NCBI RefSeq assembly: GCF_030345795.1
Contig: NZ_JAUALB010000001.1
Coordinates: 4,580,001-4,644,000 of the forward strand
From: Micromonospora sp. WMMA1363
GTDB lineage: Bacteria > Actinomycetota > Actinomycetes > Mycobacteriales > Micromonosporaceae
Direction of reading: 5' to 3'
DNA: 64,000 nucleotides
Shown here piece by piece: positions 16,710-30,708 of the stretch. Below the pieces are notes generated by a model. It did no database searches. It had not been told where the DNA came from and saw only the letters and a list, made by a program, of their open reading frames with translations. The first letter of the stretch is position 1. Each line of letters begins with the position of its first letter. The position numbers and the translations under genes were made by a program.

Positions 16710-18806
16710 TCAGGTGCGGCTGAACCGGTCGAGAATCCACGCGTTGATGAAGGCCTCCTCGCGCCAGGCGTCGTAGCGGCCGCTCGGGCCGCCGTGCCCG
16801 GCGCCCATCTCGGTCTTGAGCAGGTAGTCGCCCTGTGGCGCGGTCGCCCGCAGCCGCGCGATCCACTTCGCCGGCTCGTGGTAGAGCACGCGCGTGTCGT
16901 TGAGGCTGGTCACGGCGAGGACCGCCGGGTAGTTCACGGGCCGCACGTTCTCGTACGGCGTGTAGGACCTCATGTACGCGTACACCTCGGGGTCGTCGAG
17001 CGGGTTGCCCCACTCCTCCCACTCGGTGACGGTCAGCGGCAGCGACGGGTCGAGGATCGAGGTGAGTGCGTCCACGAACGGCACCTGCGCGACGATCCCG
17101 GTGAACGCGTCCGGGGCGAGGTTGGTCACCGCCCCCATCAGCAGGCCGCCGGCCGAGGCGCCGCGCGCCACCAGCCGGTCGGTGGCCGTCCAACCGGCCT
17201 TGACCAGGTGCCGGGCGCAGGCCACGAAGTCGGTGAAGGTGTTCTTCTTGGCCAGCAGCTTGCCCTGGTCGTACCAGTGTCGACCCAGCTCACCGCCGCC
17301 GCGGACGTGTGCCACGGCGAAGATGACGCCGCGGTCCAGCAGGGACAGTCGGGCCACCGAGAACCAGGGGTCCATGCTGGCCTCGTACGAGCCGTACCCG
17401 TAGATGACGCACGGCGCGGAGCCGTCGCGCGGCGTACCGGCCCGACAGACCAGCGAGATCGGCACCCGGGTGCCGTCGTCGGCGAGGGCCCAGTCGCGAT
17501 GCTGCTCGTACGCCGTCGGGTCGTACGGCCGCCCGTCCGGCCCGGGCAGCACCGGCTTCTGCCGGCGCCGCACCATCGCGTGGGTGACCAGGTCGTAGTC
17601 GTACACCGAGTCCGGGGTGACCAGGGAGGTGTATCGCAGCCGGATCTGCGCGGTGCGGTATTCCGGGTTGCTGTCCAGGCCCACGCTGTACAGCGGCTCC
17701 GGGAAGTCGATGTCGTACGGGTCGCCGTCGCCGATCGGCAGCACCCGCAGCCCGGTGAGCCCGTTGGCGCGCAGCGAGACGACCAGGTGGTGTTCGAACG
17801 CGTCGACCGCTTCCAGACGGGTGCCCGGGGAGTGCTCGATCAGTGGCACCCAGTCGCCCGGGGCGTCCGCCGAGGTGTAGGCGAGCGCGAAGTCCTCGGC
17901 GCCGTCGTTGTGCAGGATCAGGAACCGGTGGCCGTGGTGCTCCACCGTGTATTCCACGCCCTGCCGGCGCGGCGCGACGGAGGCTGGCGCACCGGTCGGG
18001 TTACCGGCGGGGATGACCAGCACCTCGCTGGTCACCTTGCTGTGGACGTCGATGAGGAGGAACTTCTCGGAGCGGGTCAGCTCGACGCCCACCCAGAACC
18101 GCTCGTCGTCCTCCTGGTGGACCACCACGTCCGCGCTCGGCGGGGTGCCCAGCGTGTGTCGCCAGACCCGGTTCGGCCGCCATGCGTCGTCCACCGTGAC
18201 GTAGAACAGCACTGAGGCGTCGGCGGACCAAGCGGTGCCGTAGAAGGTGTCCGGTACCTCGTCGGGTAGCAGTTTCCCGGTGGTCAGGTCCTTGACGCGC
18301 AGGGTGAAACGCTCGTCGCCGGAGAAGTCGGTGGAGTAGGCCAGCCAGCGTCCGTCCGGGCTCACGTCGAACGCCCCGAGCGCGAAGAAGTCGCGCCCTT
18401 CGGCGAGCAGGTTGCCGTCGAGTAGCACCTCCTCGCGGTCGAGCGGCGCGCCGTCCAGGCTCGTCGGGGGGGCGGTCTCGCCGTCGGTGACAGCCCGGCG
18501 GCAGTGCACGCCGTACTGCTGGCCCTCGACGGTGCGCGTGTAATACCAGTATCCGCCCTTGCGGGTCGGCACGGACAGGTCTGTCTCCCGGGTCCGCTGG
18601 CGGGTCTCCTCGAACAGTCGCCCGCGGAGATCTGCCAGGTGGGCCGTCCGGGACTCGGTGTATGTGTTCTCGGCGGTCAGGTATGCGATCGTCTCCGGAT
18701 CGTCCTTGGCGGCGAGCCAGGCGTACTCGTCGACGACCGTGTCGCCGTGGTGGCTGCGTTTCGTCGGCACCCGCTTGGCTACGGGCACGGGAGTCTCGGT
18801 GGTCAC
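16710..18806 (-). CDS. ptrB: Oligopeptidase B (S9 prolyl oligopeptidase family)
   Basis: A 698-residue serine peptidase with an N-terminal beta-propeller (residues about 70-420) and a C-terminal alpha/beta hydrolase domain. The catalytic triad is Ser551 (GASAGG), Asp637 (NDTRV) and His671 (GAGHGGPSGR). YGYGSYE and HVRGGGELGRHWY are typical of oligopeptidase B, which cleaves short peptides after Arg or Lys. No signal peptide, so cytoplasmic. Length is normal. Confidence 0.95.
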   Translation of the reverse strand: MTTETPVPVAKRVPTKRSHHGDTVVDEYAWLAAKDDPETIAYLTAENTYTESRTAHLADLRGRLFEETRQRTRETDLSVPTRKGGYWYYTRTVEGQQYGVHCRRAVTDGETAPPTSLDGAPLDREEVLLDGNLLAEGRDFFALGAFDVSPDGRWLAYSTDFSGDERFTLRVKDLTTGKLLPDEVPDTFYGTAWSADASVLFYVTVDDAWRPNRVWRHTLGTPPSADVVVHQEDDERFWVGVELTRSEKFLLIDVHSKVTSEVLVIPAGNPTGAPASVAPRRQGVEYTVEHHGHRFLILHNDGAEDFALAYTSADAPGDWVPLIEHSPGTRLEAVDAFEHHLVVSLRANGLTGLRVLPIGDGDPYDIDFPEPLYSVGLDSNPEYRTAQIRLRYTSLVTPDSVYDYDLVTHAMVRRRQKPVLPGPDGRPYDPTAYEQHRDWALADDGTRVPISLVCRAGTPRDGSAPCVIYGYGSYEASMDPWFSVARLSLLDRGVIFAVAHVRGGGELGRHWYDQGKLLAKKNTFTDFVACARHLVKAGWTATDRLVARGASAGGLLMGAVTNLAPDAFTGIVAQVPFVDALTSILDPSLPLTVTEWEEWGNPLDDPEVYAYMRSYTPYENVRPVNYPAVLAVTSLNDTRVLYHEPAKWIARLRATAPQGDYLLKTEMGAGHGGPSGRYDAWREEAFINAWILDRFSRT

Positions 18807-18871
18807 GGCGTCACGTTACCGGCCGGCGCCGCGCGGCCGTGGTGTCGCTCGGCGACTCGCCGCCGTGGCCT

Positions 18872-18887
18872 TCGAACATGTGTACGA
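18872..18887 (+). promoter_or_regulatory. LexA (SOS) box-like site before the FAD-oxidase gene
   Basis: TCGAACATGTGTACGA matches the actinobacterial LexA consensus TCGAAC-N4-GTTCGA at 11 of 12 arm positions. It overlaps a plausible -10 (TACGAT, 18883-18888) and ends 8 bases before the ATG at 18896, so a bound repressor would block the start of transcription. The downstream transcript may be leaderless. Confidence 0.6.
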
Positions 18888-18895
18888 TGACCGCC

Positions 18896-20248
18896 ATGGT
18901 GGCAGTGGCGAGTTCCACGGATCGGCCCGGGGCCCTCGGCATCACCCGGCGGCTGGCGGAGATCTGCGGGCCGCCGTTCGCCCGCCTCGCGGGCCCGGCG
19001 GACGAGGTGGCCGGCCGGCCGGCGCGCTGGGTGGCGGTCCCGGGTGCGCCGCACGCCGCCGCCGAGGTGCTCCGGCTGGCGGCCCGGCACGACCTGACCG
19101 TGGCCCCTCGCGGCGCCGGCACGAAGATCGACTGGGGTGCCGCCCCCGACCGGGTCGACATCATGTTGGACACCGGCCGGCTCGCCGGCATCGGGCACGA
19201 GCCGGTCGGCTCCCGGACCGCCGAGGTTGGCGCCGGCACCCCGCTGCGTGCGGTTCAGGCCACCCTGGAGCGCACCGGTCGGCGGCTCGCCCTGGACGCG
19301 CCGTCGCCCGGCGCCACCCTCGGCGGGGTGCTCGCGGCTGCCGAGGCCGGGCCGCTACGGCACCGGCACGGCACGGTGTGCGATCAGCTCGTCGCCCTGC
19401 GATACCTGAACGCCGACGGTGAGCTGGCCGGCGCTGGTGGCGGTGCCGACGGGGTGGAGCTGGCCCGGTTGCTCTGCGGCTCGCAGGGCGCGCTCGGGGT
19501 GCTGATCTCCGCCACCGTCCGGGTGCAGGCCGTGCCGGCGAGCCGGATCTGGGTCACCCGCCCGGTCTGGACGCCGCTGGAGGTGCACGACCTGGTGCGC
19601 ACGGTGCTGGCGGCCCGCCTCGACCCGGCGGCCGTCGAGGTGGACCTCCCGGCCGGCGCGGGACCCCGGCCGCAGCGGGACGGCCGGGCCGAGTCGATGG
19701 CCCGGCACCCGTCGATGACGGGTCGCGCCGCGACCGGCCCGGCCCGTGCCGGCACCCTGGTCGTCCTGCTGGAGGGGGGTCCCGCCGACGTGGCCGAACG
19801 TGCCGACCGGCTGGTGTCGGTCCTCGGTCCGGGCGCGTCCGCCGCACCGTCCGCGCCGTCCTGGTGGCGGCGCTACCCGTTCGGCCCGGGGGACACGGCC
19901 CTGCGCATCGAGGTGCCGCTCACCCACCTGCACGCCGCCGTCTACGCCCTGCGCGACGCGGCCGGTGGTCCGGTCCCGGTGCGCGGCTCCGCAGGTCTCG
20001 GCGTCGTGCACGCCGCGCTGCCGGGGGACGTGACGTCCGCCGACCGGGTCGCCTCGATCCTCGCCGCGGTGCGGAGCGTCCTCCTCGCCCGCCGCGGCCG
20101 GTGCGTGGTGGTGTCCGCGCCCGAACCGGTCCGCCAGGCCGTCGACCTGTGGGGCGAGCTGGCCGGGCTGGCCCGGCTGCGGGCGGCGAAGGAGCACCTC
20201 GACCCGCACCACCGCCTCGCCCCGGGCCGCCTCCCCGGCGGCCTCTAG
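18896..20248 (+). CDS. FAD-binding oxidoreductase, GlcE-like
   Basis: A 450-residue protein from ATG 18896. The PCMH-type FAD-binding domain is seen as VPGAPHAAAEVLRLAARHDL, VAPRGAGTKIDWG, GRLAGIGHEPVG, DAPSPGATLGGVLAAAEAGP and RHRHGTVCDQLVALRYL; the C-terminus ends KEHLDPHHRLAPGRLPGG, typical of glycolate oxidase subunit GlcE and alditol-oxidase relatives. GlcE normally works with GlcD and the iron-sulfur subunit GlcF, which are absent here, so it may act alone or with unlinked partners. A LexA-box-like sequence overlaps its promoter. It converges on the SpoIIE-type gene; 20249-20395 has no gene. Confidence 0.85.
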   Translation: MVAVASSTDRPGALGITRRLAEICGPPFARLAGPADEVAGRPARWVAVPGAPHAAAEVLRLAARHDLTVAPRGAGTKIDWGAAPDRVDIMLDTGRLAGIGHEPVGSRTAEVGAGTPLRAVQATLERTGRRLALDAPSPGATLGGVLAAAEAGPLRHRHGTVCDQLVALRYLNADGELAGAGGGADGVELARLLCGSQGALGVLISATVRVQAVPASRIWVTRPVWTPLEVHDLVRTVLAARLDPAAVEVDLPAGAGPRPQRDGRAESMARHPSMTGRAATGPARAGTLVVLLEGGPADVAERADRLVSVLGPGASAAPSAPSWWRRYPFGPGDTALRIEVPLTHLHAAVYALRDAAGGPVPVRGSAGLGVVHAALPGDVTSADRVASILAAVRSVLLARRGRCVVVSAPEPVRQAVDLWGELAGLARLRAAKEHLDPHHRLAPGRLPGGL

Positions 20249-20395
20249 GGCCGGGCCGCCAGTAGGAAAGAGGACGCCCAGGCGGCAGGGCCGAACCGGC
20301 CGGGTCGGCGCCAGTCGTGACGCGGCCCTGACCGCGGTCCACCGGTGCCTCGGAGGCGCTGGTGGCGCGCAGGGTCTGAGAACCGGTGCCTCGAC

Positions 20396-22486
20396 TCAGG
20401 CGGCGTCGTTGCGGAGGACGAGGATCGCGATGTCGTCGCGGGGGGCCTCCGGTGAGAAGCCGATCGCGGTGGACCGGAGCCGCGCCGCCACCACGTCGGC
20501 CGAGTAGCCGGCCAGCGGTGCGGCGGCCTCGCGGAGGCGGTCGACGCCGAACAGTTCCCGCCCACGCCGCCGTTCGGTGACCCCGTCGGTGTAGAAGATC
20601 AGCGCGTCGCCGGGGTCGAGCGAGATCTCCGTCGACGGTGAGGCGATCGAGTCGAGCAGGCCGAGCGCGGTGCCGCCGGTCCCGACGAACCGGGCCCGGC
20701 CGGCGGACGGCAGCAGCACCGGCCGGTCGTGGCCGGCGAGGTGCAGCGACACGTCGAGTTGCGCGCCGTCGCCGGGCCCGACCGCCGCCAGCGCCAGCGT
20801 GCAGTACCGCCCGCCACCCCGCTCCACCAGCGTCTCGTTGAGCCGGTTCAGCGCCTCCGGCAGCGGCTTGCCGTCCCCGACCAGCGTTCGGATGACGTCC
20901 CGGACCAGCCCGGTGACCGCGGCGGCCTGTACGCCCTTGCCGGAGACGTCGCCGATGACCACCAGCCAACGGCCGTCCGGCAGGGGCAGCACGTCGTAGA
21001 AGTCCCCACCGACCTCGGCTTCGTCGCCGGTCGGGACGTACTCGGCAGCGAAGCCGATGCCCTCGACCACCGGGATCACGGGCGGCAGCAGCGAATGCTG
21101 GAGGGCCTGGGCGACCCGACGGCGCTCGGCGTGGATCCGGGCGTTCTCGATCGCCAGCGCCGCCCGCCGGGCCACGTCCTCCAGGACGGCGACCTCGTCC
21201 GGGTCGTGGCGGTGCCGCTGGTGCCGGCCGACGGCGAGGGTGCCGAGCCGCTGGCCGCGGGCGATCAGCGGGACGGCGAAACCCTCCATCGGCGCGCCGA
21301 GTGGTAGCTGGGCGCCGTTGCGGGACGCCTCGCGTAGGCGAGCCTGGATCGAGTCCGGGCCGGTCTCGCGGAGCACGGCGTGCAGGTGCGGCAGTACCGA
21401 CTCGTCGGCGTGGCTGGCCGCCGCTAGGCGTAGCCGGCCCCATTCGTCGGTGGTGTGCACCGCACACCACTGCCCCAGCCGGGGCACGACGAGCTGTGGG
21501 ACCAGTGCCATGGTCAGCTCGACGTCGAGGGACTGGGCGAGCAGTTCGCTCGCCTCCGCCAGGAACGTCAGCCAGGCCTGACGCCGTACGTCGGCGCGGC
21601 GCAGCCGGTCGTTCTCGAGGTGCAGCGAGAGACGCTCGGCCATCAGCGCCGCCAACGGCCGGGCGTACGCGGACGGCGCCGCGTCCAGCACCAACTCGCC
21701 GGCGTACGGCCGGTGCACGGTCAGCGGAACCTGGAGCAGCTCGGTGCCGGCCCGGGGTTGACGGCCGTAGCGTGCCAGCACCTGCGGGCCCTGCCCGTCG
21801 CCCCGGTCCAGCCGGACCACGCCACCGGCGGCGCCGATCATCTCGCCCACCCGGGTCAGCAGGCTGGTCGCGAAGTCCGGGAGTGGGTCGTCGGCGTACG
21901 GGTCGGGGCTGGTCTGCATCAGCTCGCTCATCCCCGCGGCGCTCGGCGCGGAGCCGTCCCCGGTCGTGCCCGCGGCACCCGGCGTGGTCGGCGCGGTCGA
22001 GGTGCCCCCGGACCGTGCCGTCGCGGCAGTGGCCGCCCGGTCGATCCGGAACCAGACGCCCTTTCCGGTGGGCAGGTACGTGGTTCCCCAGCGGCTGGCG
22101 AAGTGGTCGACCAGAAGCAGACCACGCCCGCGCTCGGAGATCTCGGCGATGTCGCTGCTCTCGTTGCGGACCCCGACGGTCAACTCCTCCACCGGCCCGC
22201 CGGCGAAGTCGGACACGGTGACCGTGAGTCCGAGACGGTCGGCGACGACCTCGACGTCCAGTTCGGTGCGGGCGTGCTCGACGGCGTTGGTGGACAGCTC
22301 GGTGGTCAACAGCAGCGCCTCGTTGATCAGCTCCTCAAGCTGCGCCTCGGCGAGCACGGAGCGGACGAGGGCTCGTGCGGCGGCTGGTGTGCGCCGGTCG
22401 GCGGGGAGCCGGACCCGCCGGACGTGCTCGCTCCGCCCACCGGTTGATGCGGGCCCTGCCTCCGCTGACACCCTCGTATCCTCCAT
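20396..22486 (-). CDS. SpoIIE-type phosphatase fused to an RsbW-like ATPase domain and GAF domains
   Basis: A 696-residue regulator from ATG 22486 with GAGGGG upstream. Residues about 25-145 form an RsbW-like HATPase domain ([34 protein letters not shown]). A GAF-like region follows, with a clear GAF at 300-460 ([39 protein letters not shown]), and a C-terminal PP2C/SpoIIE domain ([46 protein letters not shown]). It thus joins a possible kinase and phosphatase of the partner-switching pathway in one chain. It would act on STAS antagonists such as those at 11.8 and 27.6 kb. Divergent from the HAMP-array kinase. Confidence 0.92.
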   Translation of the reverse strand: MEDTRVSAEAGPASTGGRSEHVRRVRLPADRRTPAAARALVRSVLAEAQLEELINEALLLTTELSTNAVEHARTELDVEVVADRLGLTVTVSDFAGGPVEELTVGVRNESSDIAEISERGRGLLLVDHFASRWGTTYLPTGKGVWFRIDRAATAATARSGGTSTAPTTPGAAGTTGDGSAPSAAGMSELMQTSPDPYADDPLPDFATSLLTRVGEMIGAAGGVVRLDRGDGQGPQVLARYGRQPRAGTELLQVPLTVHRPYAGELVLDAAPSAYARPLAALMAERLSLHLENDRLRRADVRRQAWLTFLAEASELLAQSLDVELTMALVPQLVVPRLGQWCAVHTTDEWGRLRLAAASHADESVLPHLHAVLRETGPDSIQARLREASRNGAQLPLGAPMEGFAVPLIARGQRLGTLAVGRHQRHRHDPDEVAVLEDVARRAALAIENARIHAERRRVAQALQHSLLPPVIPVVEGIGFAAEYVPTGDEAEVGGDFYDVLPLPDGRWLVVIGDVSGKGVQAAAVTGLVRDVIRTLVGDGKPLPEALNRLNETLVERGGGRYCTLALAAVGPGDGAQLDVSLHLAGHDRPVLLPSAGRARFVGTGGTALGLLDSIASPSTEISLDPGDALIFYTDGVTERRRGRELFGVDRLREAAAPLAGYSADVVAARLRSTAIGFSPEAPRDDIAILVLRNDAA

Positions 22487-22676
22487 CGCCGGCCCCTCGG
22501 GTGCCAACCTGCTCCGGGTGGTCGGCGCCACCTCACGTCGGGTGGCTCCCCGCGGGCGTGGTGTCCGATCCGATGGCCGGCGACGGCCGCGCCGACCTGG
22601 CATCTACCGGTTCGCGGGCACAATATGGGGATGGCCGACCCTGTCGGCAGCTGGGCGCCCCCGACGTGAGCGAGGA

Positions 22677-27043
<4,367 letters not shown>

Positions 27044-27047
<4 letters not shown>

Positions 27048-27601
27048 CTCAGGTGGCGAAGGCGCTGCTGGTGGACGACCGCCGAGAGAACCTGATGGCT
27101 CTGGAAGCGATTCTCCAGGGGCTTCCGGTGCAGTCGGTGGCGGTGGAGAGCGGCGAGGCGGCGCTGAAGCAGCTTCTCGTCGACGACTTCGCGGTGATCC
27201 TCCTCGACGCCCAGATGCCGGAGATGGACGGCTTCGAGACGGCCAGTCACATCAAGCGGCGCGAGCGTACGCGGCACGTGCCGATCATCTTTCTCACCGC
27301 GGCCGACCGGGACGCCCAGTTGGCGCTGCGCGGGTACGCGGCCGGGGCGGTGGACTATCTCACCAAGCCGTTCGACCCGTGGGTGCTGCGCGCCAAGGTG
27401 TCGGTGTTCGTGGAGCTGTGGGTGAAGACCCGGCAGCTGGCGGCCCAGTCCGACCTGGTCCGGGAGCGCGAGAAGCAGTGGCGGCTGCTGACCGACGCGG
27501 TCGACGAGGCCACCGCCCTGCTGCGTGCCGAGTCGGACCCGGAGGCGGTGGCTCGCGCCATCGACGTGCTGGAGCAGGCCCGCTGGGGCAACACCGGCTG
27601 A
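27044..27601 (+). CDS. Response regulator with a C-terminal coiled-coil extension
   Basis: A 185-residue protein from GTG 27044, overlapping the kinase stop. The receiver domain (residues 6-120) has [10 protein letters not shown], phospho-acceptor Asp55 ([11 protein letters not shown]), Thr (FLTAADR) and Lys (YLTKPFDPW). The rest is a charged helix ([20 protein letters not shown]) ending without a DNA-binding domain, so it probably acts by protein contact or is a phosphate sink for the hybrid kinase. The coupled start suggests fixed stoichiometry with the kinase. Confidence 0.93.
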
Positions 27602-27644
27602 CCCTCCCGACCCGAACCGCGCCGATCTTGTGCAGCGGGGTGGG

Positions 27645-27980
27645 TCAGGAGGTGGGGGACTCGTTTCGGATCATCAGGGCGCTGCGGAGGCCCGTGATGT
27701 CCAGGACACGGAGCAGGAAGTCGCCCACGTTGGTGAGGATCAACAGGCTCTGGGAGTGGCTGGCCTTGCGGCTGAGCACGACCAGCGTGCCCAGCCCCTG
27801 CGAGTCGCAGAACGTCACGCCGGTCAGGTCGAGGACGATCCGCGGCGGTGGGTCGGCCAGGACCTCGTTGACGACGGTCGAGAGCTGGGCGGCCGTGAGC
27901 ATGTCGATCTCACCGGCCAGGCGGAGGACTACCTCGTCACCTGGCCGGTGCAGTGTGATGGACAGTTCTGCACGATCCAC
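27645..27980 (-). CDS. STAS-domain anti-sigma factor antagonist
   Basis: A 111-residue STAS protein from ATG 27980. LRLAGEIDMLTAAQLSTVV opens the fold, and the phosphorylation loop is TFCDSQGLGTLVVL, with Ser as the expected phospho-site. It converges on the response regulator gene, 43 bases apart. Proximity to the RsbW/SpoIIE fusion and the hybrid kinase suggests that it is a substrate of that phosphatase. Confidence 0.9.
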   Translation of the reverse strand: MDRAELSITLHRPGDEVVLRLAGEIDMLTAAQLSTVVNEVLADPPPRIVLDLTGVTFCDSQGLGTLVVLSRKASHSQSLLILTNVGDFLLRVLDITGLRSALMIRNESPTS

Positions 27981-28001
27981 CGGCTCAGCCTAGCGCGATC
28001 T

Positions 28002-28039
28002 CGCCGGAGCCGGCCCGTCGAGGCGGTGCGGCTCCGGCG
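28002..28039. other. Hairpin between divergent STAS and hemL genes
   Basis: CGCCGGAGCC (28002-28011) pairs perfectly over 10 bases with 28030-28039, loop 18 bases. It lies upstream of both genes, so it is not a simple 3' terminator. A possible hemL -10 (ACACAAT, about 28131-28137) lies further right, close to the GTG start, so the hairpin is probably outside the hemL transcript. Confidence 0.4.
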
Positions 28040-28145
28040 ACCGGGTCGTCGCCGGGTCGGCGGACGGCGCGCCCGGGTGAGGCTGGTAACCCTGCTTCGG
28101 GGTGCCTGCCGATCCGGCCTCCGACGCTGACACAATGGCGGCATC

Positions 28146-29483
28146 GTGACCGACGTGTTTCCCGCCGGATCCGGCCGCTACCCGGCCGACGCGCCGGCCT
28201 CCGAGGCCCTGTTCGACCGCGCCCGCGCCATCGTGCCGGGCGGGGTGAACTCCCCCGTGCGCGCGTTCCGCGCGGTCGGCGGCACCCCGCGCTTCATGGT
28301 CCGGGGGGAGGGGCCCTGGCTGTATGACGCCGACGGGCGGCGTTACGTCGACCTGGTCTGCTCGTGGGGCCCACTGATCCTCGGGCACGCCCACCCGGCC
28401 GTGGTCGAGGCGCTGCGCGAGGCAGCCGCGCTCGGTACCAGCTTCGGCACCCCGACGCCCGGCGAGGTCGCTCTGGCGGAGGAGATCGTCGCCCGGACGC
28501 CCGTCCAGCAGGTACGGCTGGTCAACTCCGGCACCGAGGCCACCATGTCGGCGATTCGCCTGGCCCGAGGCTGGACCGGCCGTGCCAAGATCGTCAAGTT
28601 CGCCGGCTGCTACCACGGACATTCCGATGCCCTGCTCGCCGCCGCCGGCTCCGGTGTCGCCACCCTCGGTCTGCCCGATTCGCCCGGTGTGACCGGCGCG
28701 GCGGCCGGCGACACGATCGTGCTGCCGTACAACGACCTCGCCGCCGTCGAGGCGGCTTTCGCCGCGGAGGGCCCGCACATCGCCGCGGTCATCACCGAGG
28801 CCGCCGCCGGCAACATGGGCGTGGTCGCCCCGCGCGACAACTTCAACCAGCGGCTCGCCGCCATCGCCCACGCGTATGGCGCGCTCCTCATCGTCGACGA
28901 GGTGATGACCGGGTTCCGCGTTTCGCGCGCCGGGTGGCACGGCCTCGATGCCTGCGACGCCGACCTGTGGACGTATGGGAAGGTCATGGGCGGCGGGCTG
29001 CCCGCCGCGGCGTTCGGCGGACGCGCCGAGGTGATGACGCGGCTGGCCCCGGCCGGCCCCGTCTACCAGGCCGGCACCCTGTCCGGGAACCCCCTCGCCT
29101 GCGCCGCCGGCCTGGCCACGCTGCGGCTGGCCGACGACGCGCTCTACCGCAGGCTTGACGAGACGGCCGCCGTCGTGGGCAAGCTCGCCGGCGACGCGCT
29201 GACCGCCGCCGGGGTCCCGCATCGGCTGTCGTACGCCGGCAACATGTTCTCGATCTTTTTCACCGACGCCGACGTGGTCGACTACGACAGCGCGCGCGCC
29301 CAGCAGGTTCCGGCGTTCAGGGCGTTCTTCCACGCGATGCTCGCCGCCGGGGTCTACCTGCCGCCGAGCGCCTTCGAGTCGTGGTTCGTGTCGGCGGCGA
29401 TCGACGACGCCGCGTGTGAACAGATCGCCGCGGCGCTGCCGTCGGCGGCGGCAGCCGCGGCGGCGGCGGGTCACGGGGGGTGA
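28146..29483 (+). CDS. hemL: Glutamate-1-semialdehyde 2,1-aminomutase
   Basis: A 445-residue PLP enzyme that converts glutamate-1-semialdehyde to 5-aminolevulinate, the last step of the C5 route into haem and cobalamin. Clear motifs are [69 protein letters not shown] and the PLP lysine Lys279 in [16 protein letters not shown]. Starts at GTG 28146. It overlaps the next gene at GTGA and leads the cytochrome c biogenesis operon, which fits a shared haem supply. Confidence 0.97.
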   Translation: MTDVFPAGSGRYPADAPASEALFDRARAIVPGGVNSPVRAFRAVGGTPRFMVRGEGPWLYDADGRRYVDLVCSWGPLILGHAHPAVVEALREAAALGTSFGTPTPGEVALAEEIVARTPVQQVRLVNSGTEATMSAIRLARGWTGRAKIVKFAGCYHGHSDALLAAAGSGVATLGLPDSPGVTGAAAGDTIVLPYNDLAAVEAAFAAEGPHIAAVITEAAAGNMGVVAPRDNFNQRLAAIAHAYGALLIVDEVMTGFRVSRAGWHGLDACDADLWTYGKVMGGGLPAAAFGGRAEVMTRLAPAGPVYQAGTLSGNPLACAAGLATLRLADDALYRRLDETAAVVGKLAGDALTAAGVPHRLSYAGNMFSIFFTDADVVDYDSARAQQVPAFRAFFHAMLAAGVYLPPSAFESWFVSAAIDDAACEQIAAALPSAAAAAAAAGHGG

Positions 29484-30136
29484 CGGTGGTGAGCAAGACG
29501 GTGGTCCACGTGCTGCGGCACGGCGAGGTGCACAACCCGGAGGGGATCCTCTACGGTCGGCTGCCTGGTTTCCGCCTCTCCGAGCTGGGTGTGCAGATGG
29601 CCAGGGCCGCCGCGCGGGGGCTGGCCGAGCGGCAGGTCGTGCACGTCGTCGCCAGCCCGCTGGAGCGCGCTCAGCAGACCGCCGAGCCGATCGCCGCGCA
29701 GTTCGGGCTGTCGGTCGGGGTGGACGAGCGGCTGATCGAAAGCGCCAACTGGTTCGAGGGCAAGAAGGTCTCCCCGGGCGACGGGTCGTTCCGCGACCCG
29801 CGCAACTGGTGGGTGCTGCGCGATCCGGTGACGCCGAGTTGGGGCGAGGCGTACCGGGCCATCGCCGAGCGCATGTTCGCCGCCCTGCACGCCGCCCGGG
29901 TGGCGGCTGAAGGGCGGGAGGCGGTGCTCGTCTCCCACCAACTGCCGATCTGGACGCTGCGCCGGTACGTCGAGCGTAAGCGCCTCTGGCACGACCCGCG
30001 CCGACGGCAGTGCGGGCTGGCCAGCCTCACCTCGTTCCACTTCGACGGCGCCAAGGTCGTCGGCATCATGTACTCCGAACCCGCCGCCCACCTGATCGCG
30101 ATGTCGCCGACCGCCCGGACGGCCAAGGGGGCCTGA
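29480..30136 (+). CDS. Histidine phosphatase family protein
   Basis: A 218-residue member of the phosphoglycerate mutase-like superfamily, from GTG 29480 overlapping the hemL stop. The catalytic signature is [12 protein letters not shown] with the phospho-accepting His, [14 protein letters not shown] with a phosphate-binding Arg, and VSHQLPIW with the second His. The substrate is unknown; its fixed place between hemL and the cytochrome c genes in actinobacteria suggests a link to haem or respiration, but the sequence does not reveal it. Confidence 0.9.
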   Translation: MTVVSKTVVHVLRHGEVHNPEGILYGRLPGFRLSELGVQMARAAARGLAERQVVHVVASPLERAQQTAEPIAAQFGLSVGVDERLIESANWFEGKKVSPGDGSFRDPRNWWVLRDPVTPSWGEAYRAIAERMFAALHAARVAAEGREAVLVSHQLPIWTLRRYVERKRLWHDPRRRQCGLASLTSFHFDGAKVVGIMYSEPAAHLIAMSPTARTAKGA

Positions 30137-30708
30137 TGGACGCCCGGAGGTGGATCGCCGGTCTGCTCGCCACCGTCGGCGCGGCCGCGCTCGCCGCCTG
30201 CTCGCCGACGAGCGCGGAGGAGACCTGCGACACCCGCGACGGGGTCGTCGAGTGCGCCCCGGACCAGCGCTCCGCCGCCCCGCAGCTCGCCGGTGAACTG
30301 CTCGATGGCGGCAGCTACGACGTCGTGCGCGACCGCGGCCAGGTGGTCGTGGTCAACTTCTGGGGCTCGTGGTGCGCCCCGTGCCGCGCCGAGGCCGACG
30401 ACCTGGAGGCCACCTACCAGGCCACGAAGGATGCCGGGGTGACGTTCCTCGGCATCAACATCCAGGATCAGCGGGACAAGGCCAAGGCGTTCGAGGAGGG
30501 TCGGGTGACCTACCCGAGCCTCTTCGACCCGCCGAGCCGGCTGGCACTCGCGTTGGACATCCCGCCGAACACCATCCCGGCGACCGTCGTGCTCGACCGG
30601 GAGGGTCGGATCGCCGTGGTGATCCGCGCCGCCGTCACGCGGGCGAGCCTCCAGCCGATCGTCGAGCGGATCGCCGTGGAGTCGCCCGCGCCGACGGGCC
30701 GACGCTGA
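30136..30708 (+). CDS. TlpA/ResA-like thioredoxin lipoprotein
   Basis: A 190-residue exported protein from ATG 30136 (one-base overlap, TGATG). The lipobox LAAC (Cys22) follows a hydrophobic signal helix. The thioredoxin fold starts near residue 60 (GQVVVVNFWGSWCAPCRAEA), active site WCAPC, cis-Pro region NTIPATVVLD. Anchored outside the membrane, it should keep the haem-binding CXXCH cysteines of apocytochrome c reduced, taking electrons from the CcdA protein encoded next. Two more Cys (TCDTRDGVVECAPD) near the N-terminus may form a disulfide. Confidence 0.92.
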   Translation: MDARRWIAGLLATVGAAALAACSPTSAEETCDTRDGVVECAPDQRSAAPQLAGELLDGGSYDVVRDRGQVVVVNFWGSWCAPCRAEADDLEATYQATKDAGVTFLGINIQDQRDKAKAFEEGRVTYPSLFDPPSRLALALDIPPNTIPATVVLDREGRIAVVIRAAVTRASLQPIVERIAVESPAPTGRR

